Below, in pieces: positions 7,988 through 15,560 of a stretch of DNA of 15,560 bases (the first letter of the stretch is position 1; each line of letters starts with the position of its first letter). The notes below the pieces were generated by a model. It did no database searches and was not told the DNA's origin. It saw only the letters and a program-made list of their open reading frames with translations. The position numbers were made by a program, and so were the translations under genes. Source of the stretch: Deltaproteobacteria bacterium (GTDB taxonomy: Bacteria > Desulfobacterota > Desulfuromonadia > Desulfuromonadales > JAAYDE01); assembly GCA_017417085.1 (NCBI GenBank), contig JAFPZV010000030.1, positions 1-15,560 on the forward strand. The letters run 5' to 3'.

Positions 7988-10900
7988 GTGGAAGACATCT
8001 ACAGTCTTGATCAGCAGTCCAAGGATATATTGAATTTCAATGCCATTCGTCTCTCCCTGGCATCCCCCGAAAAAATCAGGGAGCGTTCCTTTGGAGAGGT
8101 GAAAAAACCTGAAACCATCAATTACCGGACCTTCAAACCGGAACGGGATGGTTTGTTTTGCGCCAAAATCTTTGGTCCGACCAAGGATTACGAGTGCAAC
8201 TGCGGAAAATACAAAAGGATGAAGCATCGCGGCATCGTCTGCGAGAAGTGCGGTGTGGAAGTCATCCCCAGCAAGGTGCGCCGCGAACGTTTGGGACATA
8301 TCAATTTGGCCTGTCCGGTAGCGCATATCTGGTTTCTCAAATCGTTGCCCTCGCGTATTGCCACCTTGCTCGATCTGACCCTGAAAGAACTGGAGAAGAT
8401 CCTTTACTTTGAAAGCTATGTGGTGATTGACAAGGGCACGGTACCGGGACTGGAGAACAATCAGGTTATCAGCAATGACAAGTACGAAGATCTGATGTCC
8501 CGCTATGCCGGCCAGTTTACCGTGGGAATGGGCGCCGAAGGTATCCGGGATCTGCTGGCCGGGCTTGATTTGAACCAGCTGGCGCAGTCTCTGCGGCAGG
8601 AGATGGTGGAAGCCAACAGTGATGCCAAACGCAAGAAAATGGCCAAAAGGCTCAAGGTGGTCAAGGCCTTCCAGGAAAGCGGCAACAATCCGGAGTGGAT
8701 GATTCTGGAGACCATTCCGGTTCTGCCGCCGGAACTGCGTCCCTTGGTGCCGCTGGACGGTGGCCGTTTTGCCACATCGGATCTGAACGATCTGTATCGG
8801 CGCGTCATTAACCGCAACAATCGTCTCAAACGCCTGTTGGAGCTTAAGGCGCCCGATGTCATTGTCCGCAACGAGAAACGCATGCTGCAGGAATCGGTGG
8901 ATGCGTTGTTCGACAACGGCCGTCGGGGACGCGCCATTACCGGTTCCAACAAGCGTCCTCTGAAATCGCTGTCGGATATGCTGAAAGGCAAGGGCGGACG
9001 ATTCCGTCAGAACCTGCTGGGGAAACGCGTCGACTACTCCAGCCGTTCGGTTATCGTTGTCGGTCCGGAGCTCAAACTGCATCAGTGCGGTCTTCCCAAG
9101 AAGATGGCACTGGAGCTGTTCAAGCCGTTCATCTATCACAAGCTGATTGAACAGGGACATTGCGCCACCATCAAGAGCGCCAAAAAGATGGTGGAGAAGG
9201 AAAAAACGGAGGTTTGGGATGTCCTGGAGGAAGTGATTCGTGAACATCCCGTCATGCTCAACCGTGCTCCGACGCTTCATCGTTTGGGGATCCAGGCCTT
9301 TGAACCGGTGCTTATAGAGGGCAAGGCGATTCAGCTGCATCCACTGGTTTGTACCGCCTTCAATGCCGACTTCGACGGCGACCAGATGGCAGTGCATCTG
9401 CCGCTTTCGATTGAAAGCCAGATAGAGGCACGGGTATTGATGATGTCGACCAACAACATCCTTTCCCCGGCCAATGGCAAACCCATCATTGTGCCTTCCC
9501 AGGATATGGTTCTGGGCCTGTACTACCTGACTCGCGAACGGCCCTTCGCCAAGGGCGAGGGTAAGATCCTCTCGTCCCCCGAGGAGCTGCAGATTGCCTA
9601 TGATGCGGGAGAACTGGATCTGCAGGCCAGGGTTAAGGTGCGGATGGCTCCAACTTCCGCTGGAAAGCCTGTTCTCATCGAGACAACGGTGGGAAGGGTT
9701 TTGCTGTGGGAGCTCATTCCGCATACCATTCCCTTTGAGCATCTCAACCGGGTGATCGGCAAGAAGGAAGTTGCGGAGCTCATCGATATGAGTTTCCGGC
9801 TTTCCGGAGGCAAGGAAACGGTCATTTTGGCCGACCGTCTCAAGGAAACCGGTTTCCGGTATTCCACGATGGCGGGTATTTCCATCTGCCTTGATGACAT
9901 GGTGATTCCTGAAAACAAGTCGGAATTTATTGAAAAGGCCGAGGAAAAGGTGCGCCAGATCCAGCGGCAGTATACCGAAGGCCTGATTACCGACGGTGAA
10001 CGGTACAACAAGGTTATCGATATTTGGGCGAAATGTACCGATGAAGTGGCCAACACCATGTTGTCAAATCTTGCAGAAGAGACGGTGGTGTCGCCCGAGG
10101 GTGTGGAAGTCAAGACACCTTCCTTCAATTCCATCCATATGATGGCGGATTCCGGAGCGCGCGGCAGCGCCCAGCAGATTCGTCAGTTGGCAGGCATGCG
10201 CGGTCTGATGGCCAAGCCTTCGGGTGAAATCATCGAAACGCCTATCACCGCCAATTTCCGGGAAGGCCTGACCGTTTTGCAGTATTTCATTTCAACGCAT
10301 GGCGCGCGCAAGGGCTTGGCGGATACGGCGCTGAAGACCGCCAATTCCGGCTACCTGACCCGGCGTCTGGTGGATGTTGCTCAGGATGCGATCATTACCG
10401 AGCAGGATTGTCATACGCTGAACGGCATTGTCATTTCATCCCTGACCGAAGGCGGAGAGATTATCCAGCCCTTGGGCGAACGCATTCTGGGCCGTACCGC
10501 CCTGGAAGACATTCTTGATCCGGTGACCGGAGAAGTGTTGCTGGAAGCTAATCGGGAGATCGACGAAAACGCGGTCAAGCGTATTGAGGAAGCCGGTATT
10601 GACAAGGTCAAGATCCGCTCGGTTTTGACCTGCGAAAGTGAACGGGGAATTTGCGCCTGTTGCTACGGTCGTGATTTGGCCCGCGGCCATATGGTGAACC
10701 TGGGCGAAGCGGTGGGTGTCATTGCCGCGCAGTCTATTGGCGAGCCTGGAACCCAGCTCACCATGAGAACTTTCCATATCGGCGGTACCGCATCAAGCCG
10801 TGCGGAGCAGACCTCGCTGGAAGCCCGTTTCGATGGAAATGCCAAATATATCGATTTGAATACGGTGCAGGATCGTCTGGGAAATCACATCGTTATGAAC

Positions 10901-12148
10901 CGTAACGGAAGTATCGCGGTCGTGGATGCCACCGGGCGCGAACGGGAGCGTTATGGAGTCGTCTATGGTGCCAAACTGGGCATTCCTGACGGTGGACCGG
11001 TTAAGGCAGGAGATTTGCTGGCAGAGTGGGATCCGTTTTCCTTCCCGATTTTGACGGAAATTCCGGGTATTGTCGATTATGTCGACATCGTTGAGGGTGT
11101 GACGATGGAGGAACAGCTTGATGAGGTGACCGGGCTGTCCCGAAAGGTTGTCATCGAGTCGAAGGAACGCGGGGTGGATCGCCGTCCGCAGATTGTGCTC
11201 AAGGATGCGGAAGGTCGTCCTCTGAAGCTGTCCAACGGATCTCTGGCCCGGTATATGTTGCCGGTCGGCGCCAATATTGTTGTGGCGGAAGAAAGTGAGG
11301 TTGATGCTGGAGCGATATTGGCCAAGATCCCGCGTGAAACGACCAAGACCAAGGATATTACCGGTGGTCTTCCGCGTGTGGCCGAGCTGTTTGAAGCCCG
11401 TAAGCCGAAGGAATTTGCCGTGGTTTCGGAAATTGACGGGCAGGTCTCCTTCGGAAAGGACGCCAAGGGCAAACGCAAGGTGGTGGTGACGCCGGAGGCT
11501 GGAGATGTGTGCGAATACCTGATTCCCAAAGGCAAGCATATCAGTGTTCATGAGGGGGATCAGGTCAAGGCGGGAGAAGCGCTGGTGGATGGTTCCAGCA
11601 ATCCGCATGATATCCTGCGGATTCTGGGCAAGAAGGAACTGGCCAAATACCTCGTCGATGAAGTGCAGGAAGTCTATCGGCTGCAGGGCGTCAAGATCAA
11701 TGACAAGCACATTGAGACCATTGTGCGGCAGATGCTGCGGCGTATCCGGATTACCTCGGTGGGAGGAACGCATTTCCTGCTGGATGATCAGGTGGAACGG
11801 GCGGATTTTGAACGGGAAAACCGGCGGGCCGAGGCAGAAGGACGTCAGCCTGCCACCGGTGAGGCACTTATGCTGGGTATTACCAAAGTGGCCCTGTCGA
11901 CAGAATCGTTTATTTCCGCCGCATCGTTCCAGGAAACAACCAAGGTGCTTACCCAGGCTGCCATTGAGGGGCGGGTGGACTATCTTCGTGGATTGAAGGA
12001 AAATGTTATTATGGGACGGCTTATCCCTGCGGGGACAGGCGTCTCCAAGTATCGGGCGGTGCAGCTGCTTATTGAGGAGGAGGAAATGCCGCCGGAAGAG
12101 ACAGTTGCCAAGGAGGACGATTTGGATGAAGGGGATTCGCCGGAATAA
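7988..12148 (+). CDS. rpoC: DNA-directed RNA polymerase subunit beta'
   Basis: This 1386-residue beta' subunit carries the catalytic magnesium site. From GTG 7988 the N terminus reads [13 protein letters not shown], and the zinc-1 cysteines fall at 70, 72, 85 and 88, exactly as in E. coli; this supports GTG over the in-frame TTG 7967, which adds seven residues. The catalytic [12 protein letters not shown] starts at 459, with Asp461, 463 and 465. The second zinc site is Cys808, Cys882, Cys889 and Cys892, with an extra Cys891 beside it. The trigger loop starts at MRTFHIGG (926-933) and resumes at [20 protein letters not shown] (about 1121), so a beta'-SI3-type insertion of about 180 residues lies between. 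The C terminus is acidic. No terminator follows. Confidence 0.97.
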   Translation: MEDIYSLDQQSKDILNFNAIRLSLASPEKIRERSFGEVKKPETINYRTFKPERDGLFCAKIFGPTKDYECNCGKYKRMKHRGIVCEKCGVEVIPSKVRRERLGHINLACPVAHIWFLKSLPSRIATLLDLTLKELEKILYFESYVVIDKGTVPGLENNQVISNDKYEDLMSRYAGQFTVGMGAEGIRDLLAGLDLNQLAQSLRQEMVEANSDAKRKKMAKRLKVVKAFQESGNNPEWMILETIPVLPPELRPLVPLDGGRFATSDLNDLYRRVINRNNRLKRLLELKAPDVIVRNEKRMLQESVDALFDNGRRGRAITGSNKRPLKSLSDMLKGKGGRFRQNLLGKRVDYSSRSVIVVGPELKLHQCGLPKKMALELFKPFIYHKLIEQGHCATIKSAKKMVEKEKTEVWDVLEEVIREHPVMLNRAPTLHRLGIQAFEPVLIEGKAIQLHPLVCTAFNADFDGDQMAVHLPLSIESQIEARVLMMSTNNILSPANGKPIIVPSQDMVLGLYYLTRERPFAKGEGKILSSPEELQIAYDAGELDLQARVKVRMAPTSAGKPVLIETTVGRVLLWELIPHTIPFEHLNRVIGKKEVAELIDMSFRLSGGKETVILADRLKETGFRYSTMAGISICLDDMVIPENKSEFIEKAEEKVRQIQRQYTEGLITDGERYNKVIDIWAKCTDEVANTMLSNLAEETVVSPEGVEVKTPSFNSIHMMADSGARGSAQQIRQLAGMRGLMAKPSGEIIETPITANFREGLTVLQYFISTHGARKGLADTALKTANSGYLTRRLVDVAQDAIITEQDCHTLNGIVISSLTEGGEIIQPLGERILGRTALEDILDPVTGEVLLEANREIDENAVKRIEEAGIDKVKIRSVLTCESERGICACCYGRDLARGHMVNLGEAVGVIAAQSIGEPGTQLTMRTFHIGGTASSRAEQTSLEARFDGNAKYIDLNTVQDRLGNHIVMNRNGSIAVVDATGRERERYGVVYGAKLGIPDGGPVKAGDLLAEWDPFSFPILTEIPGIVDYVDIVEGVTMEEQLDEVTGLSRKVVIESKERGVDRRPQIVLKDAEGRPLKLSNGSLARYMLPVGANIVVAEESEVDAGAILAKIPRETTKTKDITGGLPRVAELFEARKPKEFAVVSEIDGQVSFGKDAKGKRKVVVTPEAGDVCEYLIPKGKHISVHEGDQVKAGEALVDGSSNPHDILRILGKKELAKYLVDEVQEVYRLQGVKINDKHIETIVRQMLRRIRITSVGGTHFLLDDQVERADFERENRRAEAEGRQPATGEALMLGITKVALSTESFISAASFQETTKVLTQAAIEGRVDYLRGLKENVIMGRLIPAGTGVSKYRAVQLLIEEEEMPPEETVAKEDDLDEGDSPE

Positions 12149-12176
12149 TGGCGAAAAGGCCTTCGGGAAAATATTC

Positions 12177-12206
12177 TTGACAAAGTATTGTATGGGTCGA
12201 TACACT
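12177..12206 (+). promoter_or_regulatory. Sigma-70-type promoter for the rpsL-rpsG-fusA-tuf operon
   Basis: A perfect -35 box TTGACA (12177-12182) is followed by an 18-base spacer and a -10 box TACACT (12201-12206), which has four of six consensus bases. The expected start is near 12212-12214, about 70 bases before the rpsL ATG. It lies in the 135-base rpoC-rpsL gap, where the str operon promoter is expected. Readthrough from rpoC is also possible because no terminator is seen before it. Confidence 0.75.
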
Positions 12207-12211
12207 TCGCA

Positions 12212-12245
12212 GGTTTCCCTTATTACCGGATGAAAGGGAAGAACC
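12212..12245 (+). promoter_or_regulatory. Hairpin at the predicted 5' end of the rpsL mRNA
   Basis: TTCCCTT (12215-12221) pairs with AAGGGAA (12234-12240). The stem is extended below by GGT (12212-12214) with ACC (12243-12245) across a two-base bulge; the loop is 12 bases. It begins at about the predicted transcription start. No T-tract follows, so it is not a terminator. It could stabilise the mRNA 5' end or be a protein-binding leader; neither role can be proved from this sequence. Confidence 0.55.
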
Positions 12246-12283
12246 ATAGGAAAAGGAACAAGAAATCCAGGGAGCAAAAGATT

Positions 12284-12655
12284 ATGCCGACAATTAGTCA
12301 ATTGATTCGCAAGGGACGCCAGTGCAAGGAAAGAAAATCGGCGGCCCCGGCGCTGAAAAACAATCCGCAGAAGCGGGGGGTATGTACCCGTGTCTACACG
12401 TCCACCCCCAAAAAACCGAATTCCGCCCTGCGTAAGGTTGCCAGGGTGAGGTTAACGAACGGGATGGTTGTGACATCGTATATTCCCGGAGTGGGTCATA
12501 ATTTGCAGGAGCACTCGGTCGTGTTGATCCGTGGTGGTCGTGTGAAAGACCTTCCAGGTGTTCGTTATCATATCATCAGAGGAACTTTGGATTTGGCGGG
12601 TGTTAAGGATAGGATGCAGGGGCGTTCCAAGTATGGCGCCAAGCGTCCCAAGTAA
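12284..12655 (+). CDS. rpsL: 30S ribosomal protein S12
   Basis: S12 lies at the decoding centre and controls accuracy. The 123-residue protein starts [13 protein letters not shown], the standard family start. The frame stays open upstream (an in-frame ATG lies at 12230), but that would add a lysine-rich extension unlike the family and has no Shine-Dalgarno. ATG 12284 has AGGGAG at 12269-12274. Core blocks are [20 protein letters not shown] (30-49) and [13 protein letters not shown] (84-96). Lys43, Lys88 and Pro91 are the streptomycin-sensitive residues. Asp89 is the position that is beta-methylthiolated in many bacteria. rpsG follows after 18 bases. Confidence 0.97.
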   Translation: MPTISQLIRKGRQCKERKSAAPALKNNPQKRGVCTRVYTSTPKKPNSALRKVARVRLTNGMVVTSYIPGVGHNLQEHSVVLIRGGRVKDLPGVRYHIIRGTLDLAGVKDRMQGRSKYGAKRPK

Positions 12656-12673
12656 TGTGATTGGAGTAAGGTT

Positions 12674-13144
12674 ATGCCAAGAAGAAGAGTTGTCGCGAAA
12701 CGGGAGATCCTTCCGGATACCAAATACGGAGATCTCATTATTGCGAAATTTATCAACGTTATCATGTATGGCGGTAAAAAGAGCGTGGCCGAGCGGATCG
12801 TCTATGGCGCTCTGGATGTGATTGCGGAACGGACCAAGCAGGATGCGTTGGAGGTTTTTCGCAAGGCGATGGAAAATGTTCGTCCCCTGGTCGAGGTAAA
12901 ATCTCGTCGTGTGGGTGGTTCGACCTATCAGGTTCCGGTGGAAATCCGGGCGGATCGCCGTAACGCTTTGGCCATCCGGTGGATCATGTCTTATGCCAGA
13001 GGGCGGAGCGAAAAGAGCATGGAAGAGAAATTGGCGGCAGAGTTGTTGGATGCGTTCAACAACCGTGGCGCTTCGGTGAAAAAACGGGATGATACGCACC
13101 GCATGGCCGAAGCCAACAAGGCATTCTCTCATTATCGTTGGTAA
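12674..13144 (+). CDS. rpsG: 30S ribosomal protein S7
   Basis: S7 nucleates assembly of the 30S head and touches the E-site tRNA. In E. coli it also represses the str operon by binding the rpsL-rpsG gap. The protein has 156 residues and starts [15 protein letters not shown]. The conserved block [20 protein letters not shown] (71-90) and the C-terminal [11 protein letters not shown] are both present. ATG 12674 has GGAG-TAAGG at 12663-12671. Only 18 bases separate rpsL and rpsG, too short for the long S7-binding structure of E. coli, so that mode of control is probably absent here. The stop lies 5 bases before the fusA ATG. Confidence 0.97.
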   Translation: MPRRRVVAKREILPDTKYGDLIIAKFINVIMYGGKKSVAERIVYGALDVIAERTKQDALEVFRKAMENVRPLVEVKSRRVGGSTYQVPVEIRADRRNALAIRWIMSYARGRSEKSMEEKLAAELLDAFNNRGASVKKRDDTHRMAEANKAFSHYRW

Positions 13145-13149
13145 TTTCC

Positions 13150-15228
13150 ATGTCTCGAACTGTCCCTCAGGAAAAAACGCGCAATATTGGCATCATGGCC
13201 CATATTGACGCTGGCAAGACGACGACCACGGAACGTATCCTCTACTATACGGGTGTGTCTCACCGGATGGGCGAGGTGCATGATGGTTCCGCGGTCATGG
13301 ATTGGATGGTGCAAGAACAGGAACGGGGCATTACCATCACATCGGCAGCAACGACCTGTTTTTGGAGGGATCATCGCATCAACATCATTGATACCCCGGG
13401 GCATGTTGATTTTACTGTCGAGGTGGAGCGTGCGCTGCGGGTTCTTGATGGAGCGGTAGCGGTTTTTTGCGCGGTAGGCGGTGTTGAACCGCAGTCTGAA
13501 ACTGTTTGGAGACAGGCGGAAAAATATCACATACCGCGTATTGCTTTTATCAATAAAATGGATCGGGTGGGGGCCAATTTCGACCGGGTTGTGGAGATGA
13601 TTTCCACACGGTTGGGTGCGAATCCTGTGCCCATTCAGCTTCCTATCGGTTCTGAAGACAAGTTTTGCGGCATTGTTGATCTGATAGAGATGCAGGCGGT
13701 CATTTGGGATGAGGATTCGCTGGGTGCCAAGTTCCAGCGCTGCGAAATCCCTGAAGACATGGCATCGCTGGCCGCCAAGAGCAGAAGCGCAATGGTTGAG
13801 GAACTTGTGTCCCTTGATGATGCGGTAATGGAACGCTATCTCAATGAGGGGGATATCTCTTCTGACGAGATACGGCGTCTTTTGCGGGAAGCAACCATCA
13901 ACTCGACAGTTGTTCCAGTGCTTTGTGGTTCGGCTTTCAAAAACAAGGGTGTCCAGAATCTGCTTGACGCGGTGGTGGATTATCTTCCTTCTCCCATAGA
14001 TGTTCCTCCAATTGTTGCGGTTGATGCAGCCAGTGGAGAGGAGATCCGTTTGCCGTCCAATGATGATGGTCCCCTGGCGGCGTTGGTTTTCAAGATTATG
14101 ACGGATCCGTTTGTGGGGCAGTTGACTTTTTTCCGTGTCTATTCGGGAACGATAGAGTCGGGGACAAGCGCCTTCAACGTCAACAAGTCGAAAAAAGAGC
14201 GTTTTGGGCGGCTTCTCAAGATGCATGCCAATAAACGGGAGGAAATTCAGGAAGTCTATTCGGGGGATATCTTTGCTGCTGTAGGAATGAAATATTCGAC
14301 AACCGGCGATACGCTGTGTGATGAGAAGAGCCAATTCCTTCTGGAGAAAATAGAGTTTCCCGAACCGGTTATTCATATCGCCATGGAACCGAAGACCAAG
14401 GCGGATCAGGATCGCCTGGGCGTGGCGCTTGGCAAGCTCGTTCAGGAAGATCCGTCTCTTCGGGTTCGGACGGATGAGGAAACTGGCCAGACGATCTTGT
14501 CCGGCATGGGTGAGTTGCATTTGGAGATAGTTGTTGACAGGCTGCAGCGCGAGTTTAATGTCGCTGCGAATGTGGGAGCTCCCCAGGTCGCCTATCGTGA
14601 GTCCATTACCGCTTCTACCGAAGTGCAGGGCAAATTTGTCCGGCAATCGGGCGGACGTGGGCAGTATGGTGATTGCTGGCTGCGTTTGGAGCCGCAGGCT
14701 GCGGGTGAAGGCTTCCTTTTTGTTGATGAAATCAAGGGCGGGGTTATTCCGAGGGAATATATTCCCGCTATTGAGCAGGGGATCCAGGAGGCCATGAAAA
14801 GTGGCCCATTGGCTGGATTTCCGGTTGTGGATGTAAAAGTAAGTTGTTATGATGGTTCGTTTCATGAGGTCGATTCTTCGGAAATGGCCTTTAAGATAGC
14901 CGCCTCCATGGGTTTCAAGGAAGGCGCCAAAAAAGCTTCTCCGGTTTTGCTGGAACCGGTAATGGCGGTGGAAGTACTTGTTCCAGAAGAATATATGGGA
15001 GATGTGATCGGAGATCTGACGAGCAGAAGAGGAAAGATTGGTGGTTTGGAAAACCGCAGCGGGGGACAGATTATTGATTCTCAAGTGCCGTTGTCCGAAA
15101 TGTTCGGTTATTCGACAACTTTACGTAATCTGACGCAGGGACGTGGTACGTATTCAATGGTTTTCAGCCATTATGACCAGGTGCCCAAAACAATCGCCGC
15201 TGAAATTGTGGCGAAGGGCAAAGTTTGA
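13150..15228 (+). CDS. fusA: Elongation factor G
   Basis: EF-G is the GTPase that drives translocation and, with RRF, ribosome recycling. From ATG 13150 the protein has 692 residues and begins [20 protein letters not shown]. The GTPase motifs are in order: G1 AHIDAGKT (17-24), G2 RGITI (59-63), G3 DTPGH (81-85, His85 catalytic), G4 NKMD (135-138) and G5 CGSAFKNKG. Domain III shows SGMGELHLE (451-459), and domain IV shows [11 protein letters not shown] (498-508). An in-frame TTG at 13138 would overlap rpsG and add four residues without family support. No Shine-Dalgarno is evident; the 5-base gap to rpsG suggests translational coupling. It looks like a canonical EF-G. tuf follows after 32 bases. 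Confidence 0.96.
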   Translation: MSRTVPQEKTRNIGIMAHIDAGKTTTTERILYYTGVSHRMGEVHDGSAVMDWMVQEQERGITITSAATTCFWRDHRINIIDTPGHVDFTVEVERALRVLDGAVAVFCAVGGVEPQSETVWRQAEKYHIPRIAFINKMDRVGANFDRVVEMISTRLGANPVPIQLPIGSEDKFCGIVDLIEMQAVIWDEDSLGAKFQRCEIPEDMASLAAKSRSAMVEELVSLDDAVMERYLNEGDISSDEIRRLLREATINSTVVPVLCGSAFKNKGVQNLLDAVVDYLPSPIDVPPIVAVDAASGEEIRLPSNDDGPLAALVFKIMTDPFVGQLTFFRVYSGTIESGTSAFNVNKSKKERFGRLLKMHANKREEIQEVYSGDIFAAVGMKYSTTGDTLCDEKSQFLLEKIEFPEPVIHIAMEPKTKADQDRLGVALGKLVQEDPSLRVRTDEETGQTILSGMGELHLEIVVDRLQREFNVAANVGAPQVAYRESITASTEVQGKFVRQSGGRGQYGDCWLRLEPQAAGEGFLFVDEIKGGVIPREYIPAIEQGIQEAMKSGPLAGFPVVDVKVSCYDGSFHEVDSSEMAFKIAASMGFKEGAKKASPVLLEPVMAVEVLVPEEYMGDVIGDLTSRRGKIGGLENRSGGQIIDSQVPLSEMFGYSTTLRNLTQGRGTYSMVFSHYDQVPKTIAAEIVAKGKV

Positions 15229-15260
15229 GTGCCAAGGGGCATTGAAGGAGGAATTGAGCG

Positions 15261-15560
15261 ATGGCGAAGGAAAAGTTTGTAAGGACAAAGCCGCATGTAA
15301 ATATTGGCACGATTGGGCATGTTGACCATGGAAAGACGACGTTGACGGCAGCCATTACGAAAGTTATGGCCGAAAAGGGTATGGCCCAGTTCCGTGCTTT
15401 TGATTCCATCGACAATGCGCCCGAGGAGCGGGAGCGTGGAATTACGATTGCAACGGCGCATGTGGAGTATGAGACGGAAAAACGTCATTATGCGCATGTA
15501 GACTGCCCGGGTCATGCAGACTACGTAAAGAACATGATTACCGGTGCGGCCCAGATGGAC
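15261..15560 (+). CDS. tuf: Elongation factor Tu, N-terminal part (downstream copy, 3' end outside window)
   Basis: The first 100 codons of EF-Tu are present, from [20 protein letters not shown] to GAAQMD, and the frame runs open to the window edge. They cover the first part of the GTPase domain: the P-loop GHVDHGKT (19-26), the effector stretch [18 protein letters not shown] (switch I and the conserved Thr) and the G3 motif DCPGH. Start ATG 15261 has a full AAGGAGG at 15245-15251, among the strongest in the window, as expected for a very abundant protein. The gene ends the str operon rpsL-rpsG-fusA-tuf. The upstream copy at bases 1-309 shows only its C-terminal part. Confidence 0.97.
   Translation, partial: MAKEKFVRTKPHVNIGTIGHVDHGKTTLTAAITKVMAEKGMAQFRAFDSIDNAPEERERGITIATAHVEYETEKRHYAHVDCPGHADYVKNMITGAAQMD

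Noticed and set aside
7766..9742. Long - strand open frame (658 codons) opposite the rpoB end and rpoC
   Set aside because: It lies fully antisense to highly conserved beta/beta' coding sequence, and its translation resembles no known family. Long antisense frames are common opposite GC-rich codon-biased genes.
10631..10666. Extra cysteine (Cys891) beside the second zinc site of beta'
   Set aside because: The four normal ligands are present in normal spacing. An additional neighbouring cysteine is a plausible neutral substitution and not a sign of altered metal binding.
12188..12283. N-terminal extension of rpsL from in-frame ATGs at 12188 or 12230
   Set aside because: S12 proteins begin at MPT/MAT as at 12284, which has the Shine-Dalgarno AGGGAG. 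The 12188 ATG would lie upstream of the predicted transcription start.
10793..12301. Long - strand open frame (502 codons) opposite the 3' part of rpoC
   Set aside because: It is antisense to conserved beta' sequence, has no recognisable domain and shows no supporting regulatory signals.
13132..15084. Long - strand open frame (650 codons) opposite fusA
   Set aside because: It is a shadow of the fusA reading frame. The product lacks recognisable domains and the + strand EF-G is intact.

Overview
The window is a bacterial housekeeping locus: the rpoBC ribosomal-protein/RNA-polymerase cluster joined directly to the str (S12-S7-EF-G-EF-Tu) cluster. All genes lie on the + strand in the order tuf(3' end)-rpmG-trnW-secE-nusG-rplK-rplA-rplJ-rplL-rpoB-rpoC-rpsL-rpsG-fusA-tuf(5' end). 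The protein sequences look like those of the former Deltaproteobacteria (Desulfobacterota/Desulfuromonadota). Pointers are a proteobacterial-type beta subunit of about 1380 residues, a beta' subunit with a trigger-loop insertion, a short single-membrane-span SecE, and an EF-Tu start resembling Geobacter/Pelobacter-like proteins from memory. Order and genus cannot be fixed from this sequence alone.

Layout. Bases 1-850 hold the end of one EF-Tu gene, the L33 gene, a tRNA-Trp with encoded CCA and secE. Bases 869-2593 hold nusG, rplK and rplA. Bases 2594-2791 are a structured untranslated leader that fits the L10 autoregulatory leader, followed by rplJ and rplL (to 3738). A strong intrinsic terminator or attenuator lies between rplL and rpoB. 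rpoB and rpoC fill 3831-12148. A good sigma-70-type promoter and a 5'-end hairpin lie in the rpoC-rpsL gap, followed by rpsL, rpsG, fusA and the first 100 codons of a second tuf. No gene-free stretch exceeds 300 bases. The longest are 2594-2791 (L10 leader) and 12149-12283 (promoter plus leader).

How the genes work together. SecE serves protein export, and NusG couples transcription to translation and to Rho. RpoB and RpoC form the catalytic core of RNA polymerase. L33, L11, L1, L10 and L7/L12 belong to the large subunit; L11, L10 and L7/L12 form the stalk region that recruits the translational GTPases. S12 and S7 belong to the small subunit, and EF-G and EF-Tu drive elongation. The visible control points are the L10 leader, the attenuator that can lower polymerase output relative to L7/L12, and the internal str promoter.

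No novel biological system was found. The window is syntenic and intact, with no mobile element, CRISPR array, pseudogene or foreign gene. What deserves a second look is regulatory and compositional: a possible Shine-Dalgarno switch in the L10 leader, the rplL-rpoB attenuator, the AT-rich first 0.75 kb of rpoB, the secE and fusA starts without a clear Shine-Dalgarno, and the two tuf copies bracketing the cluster.
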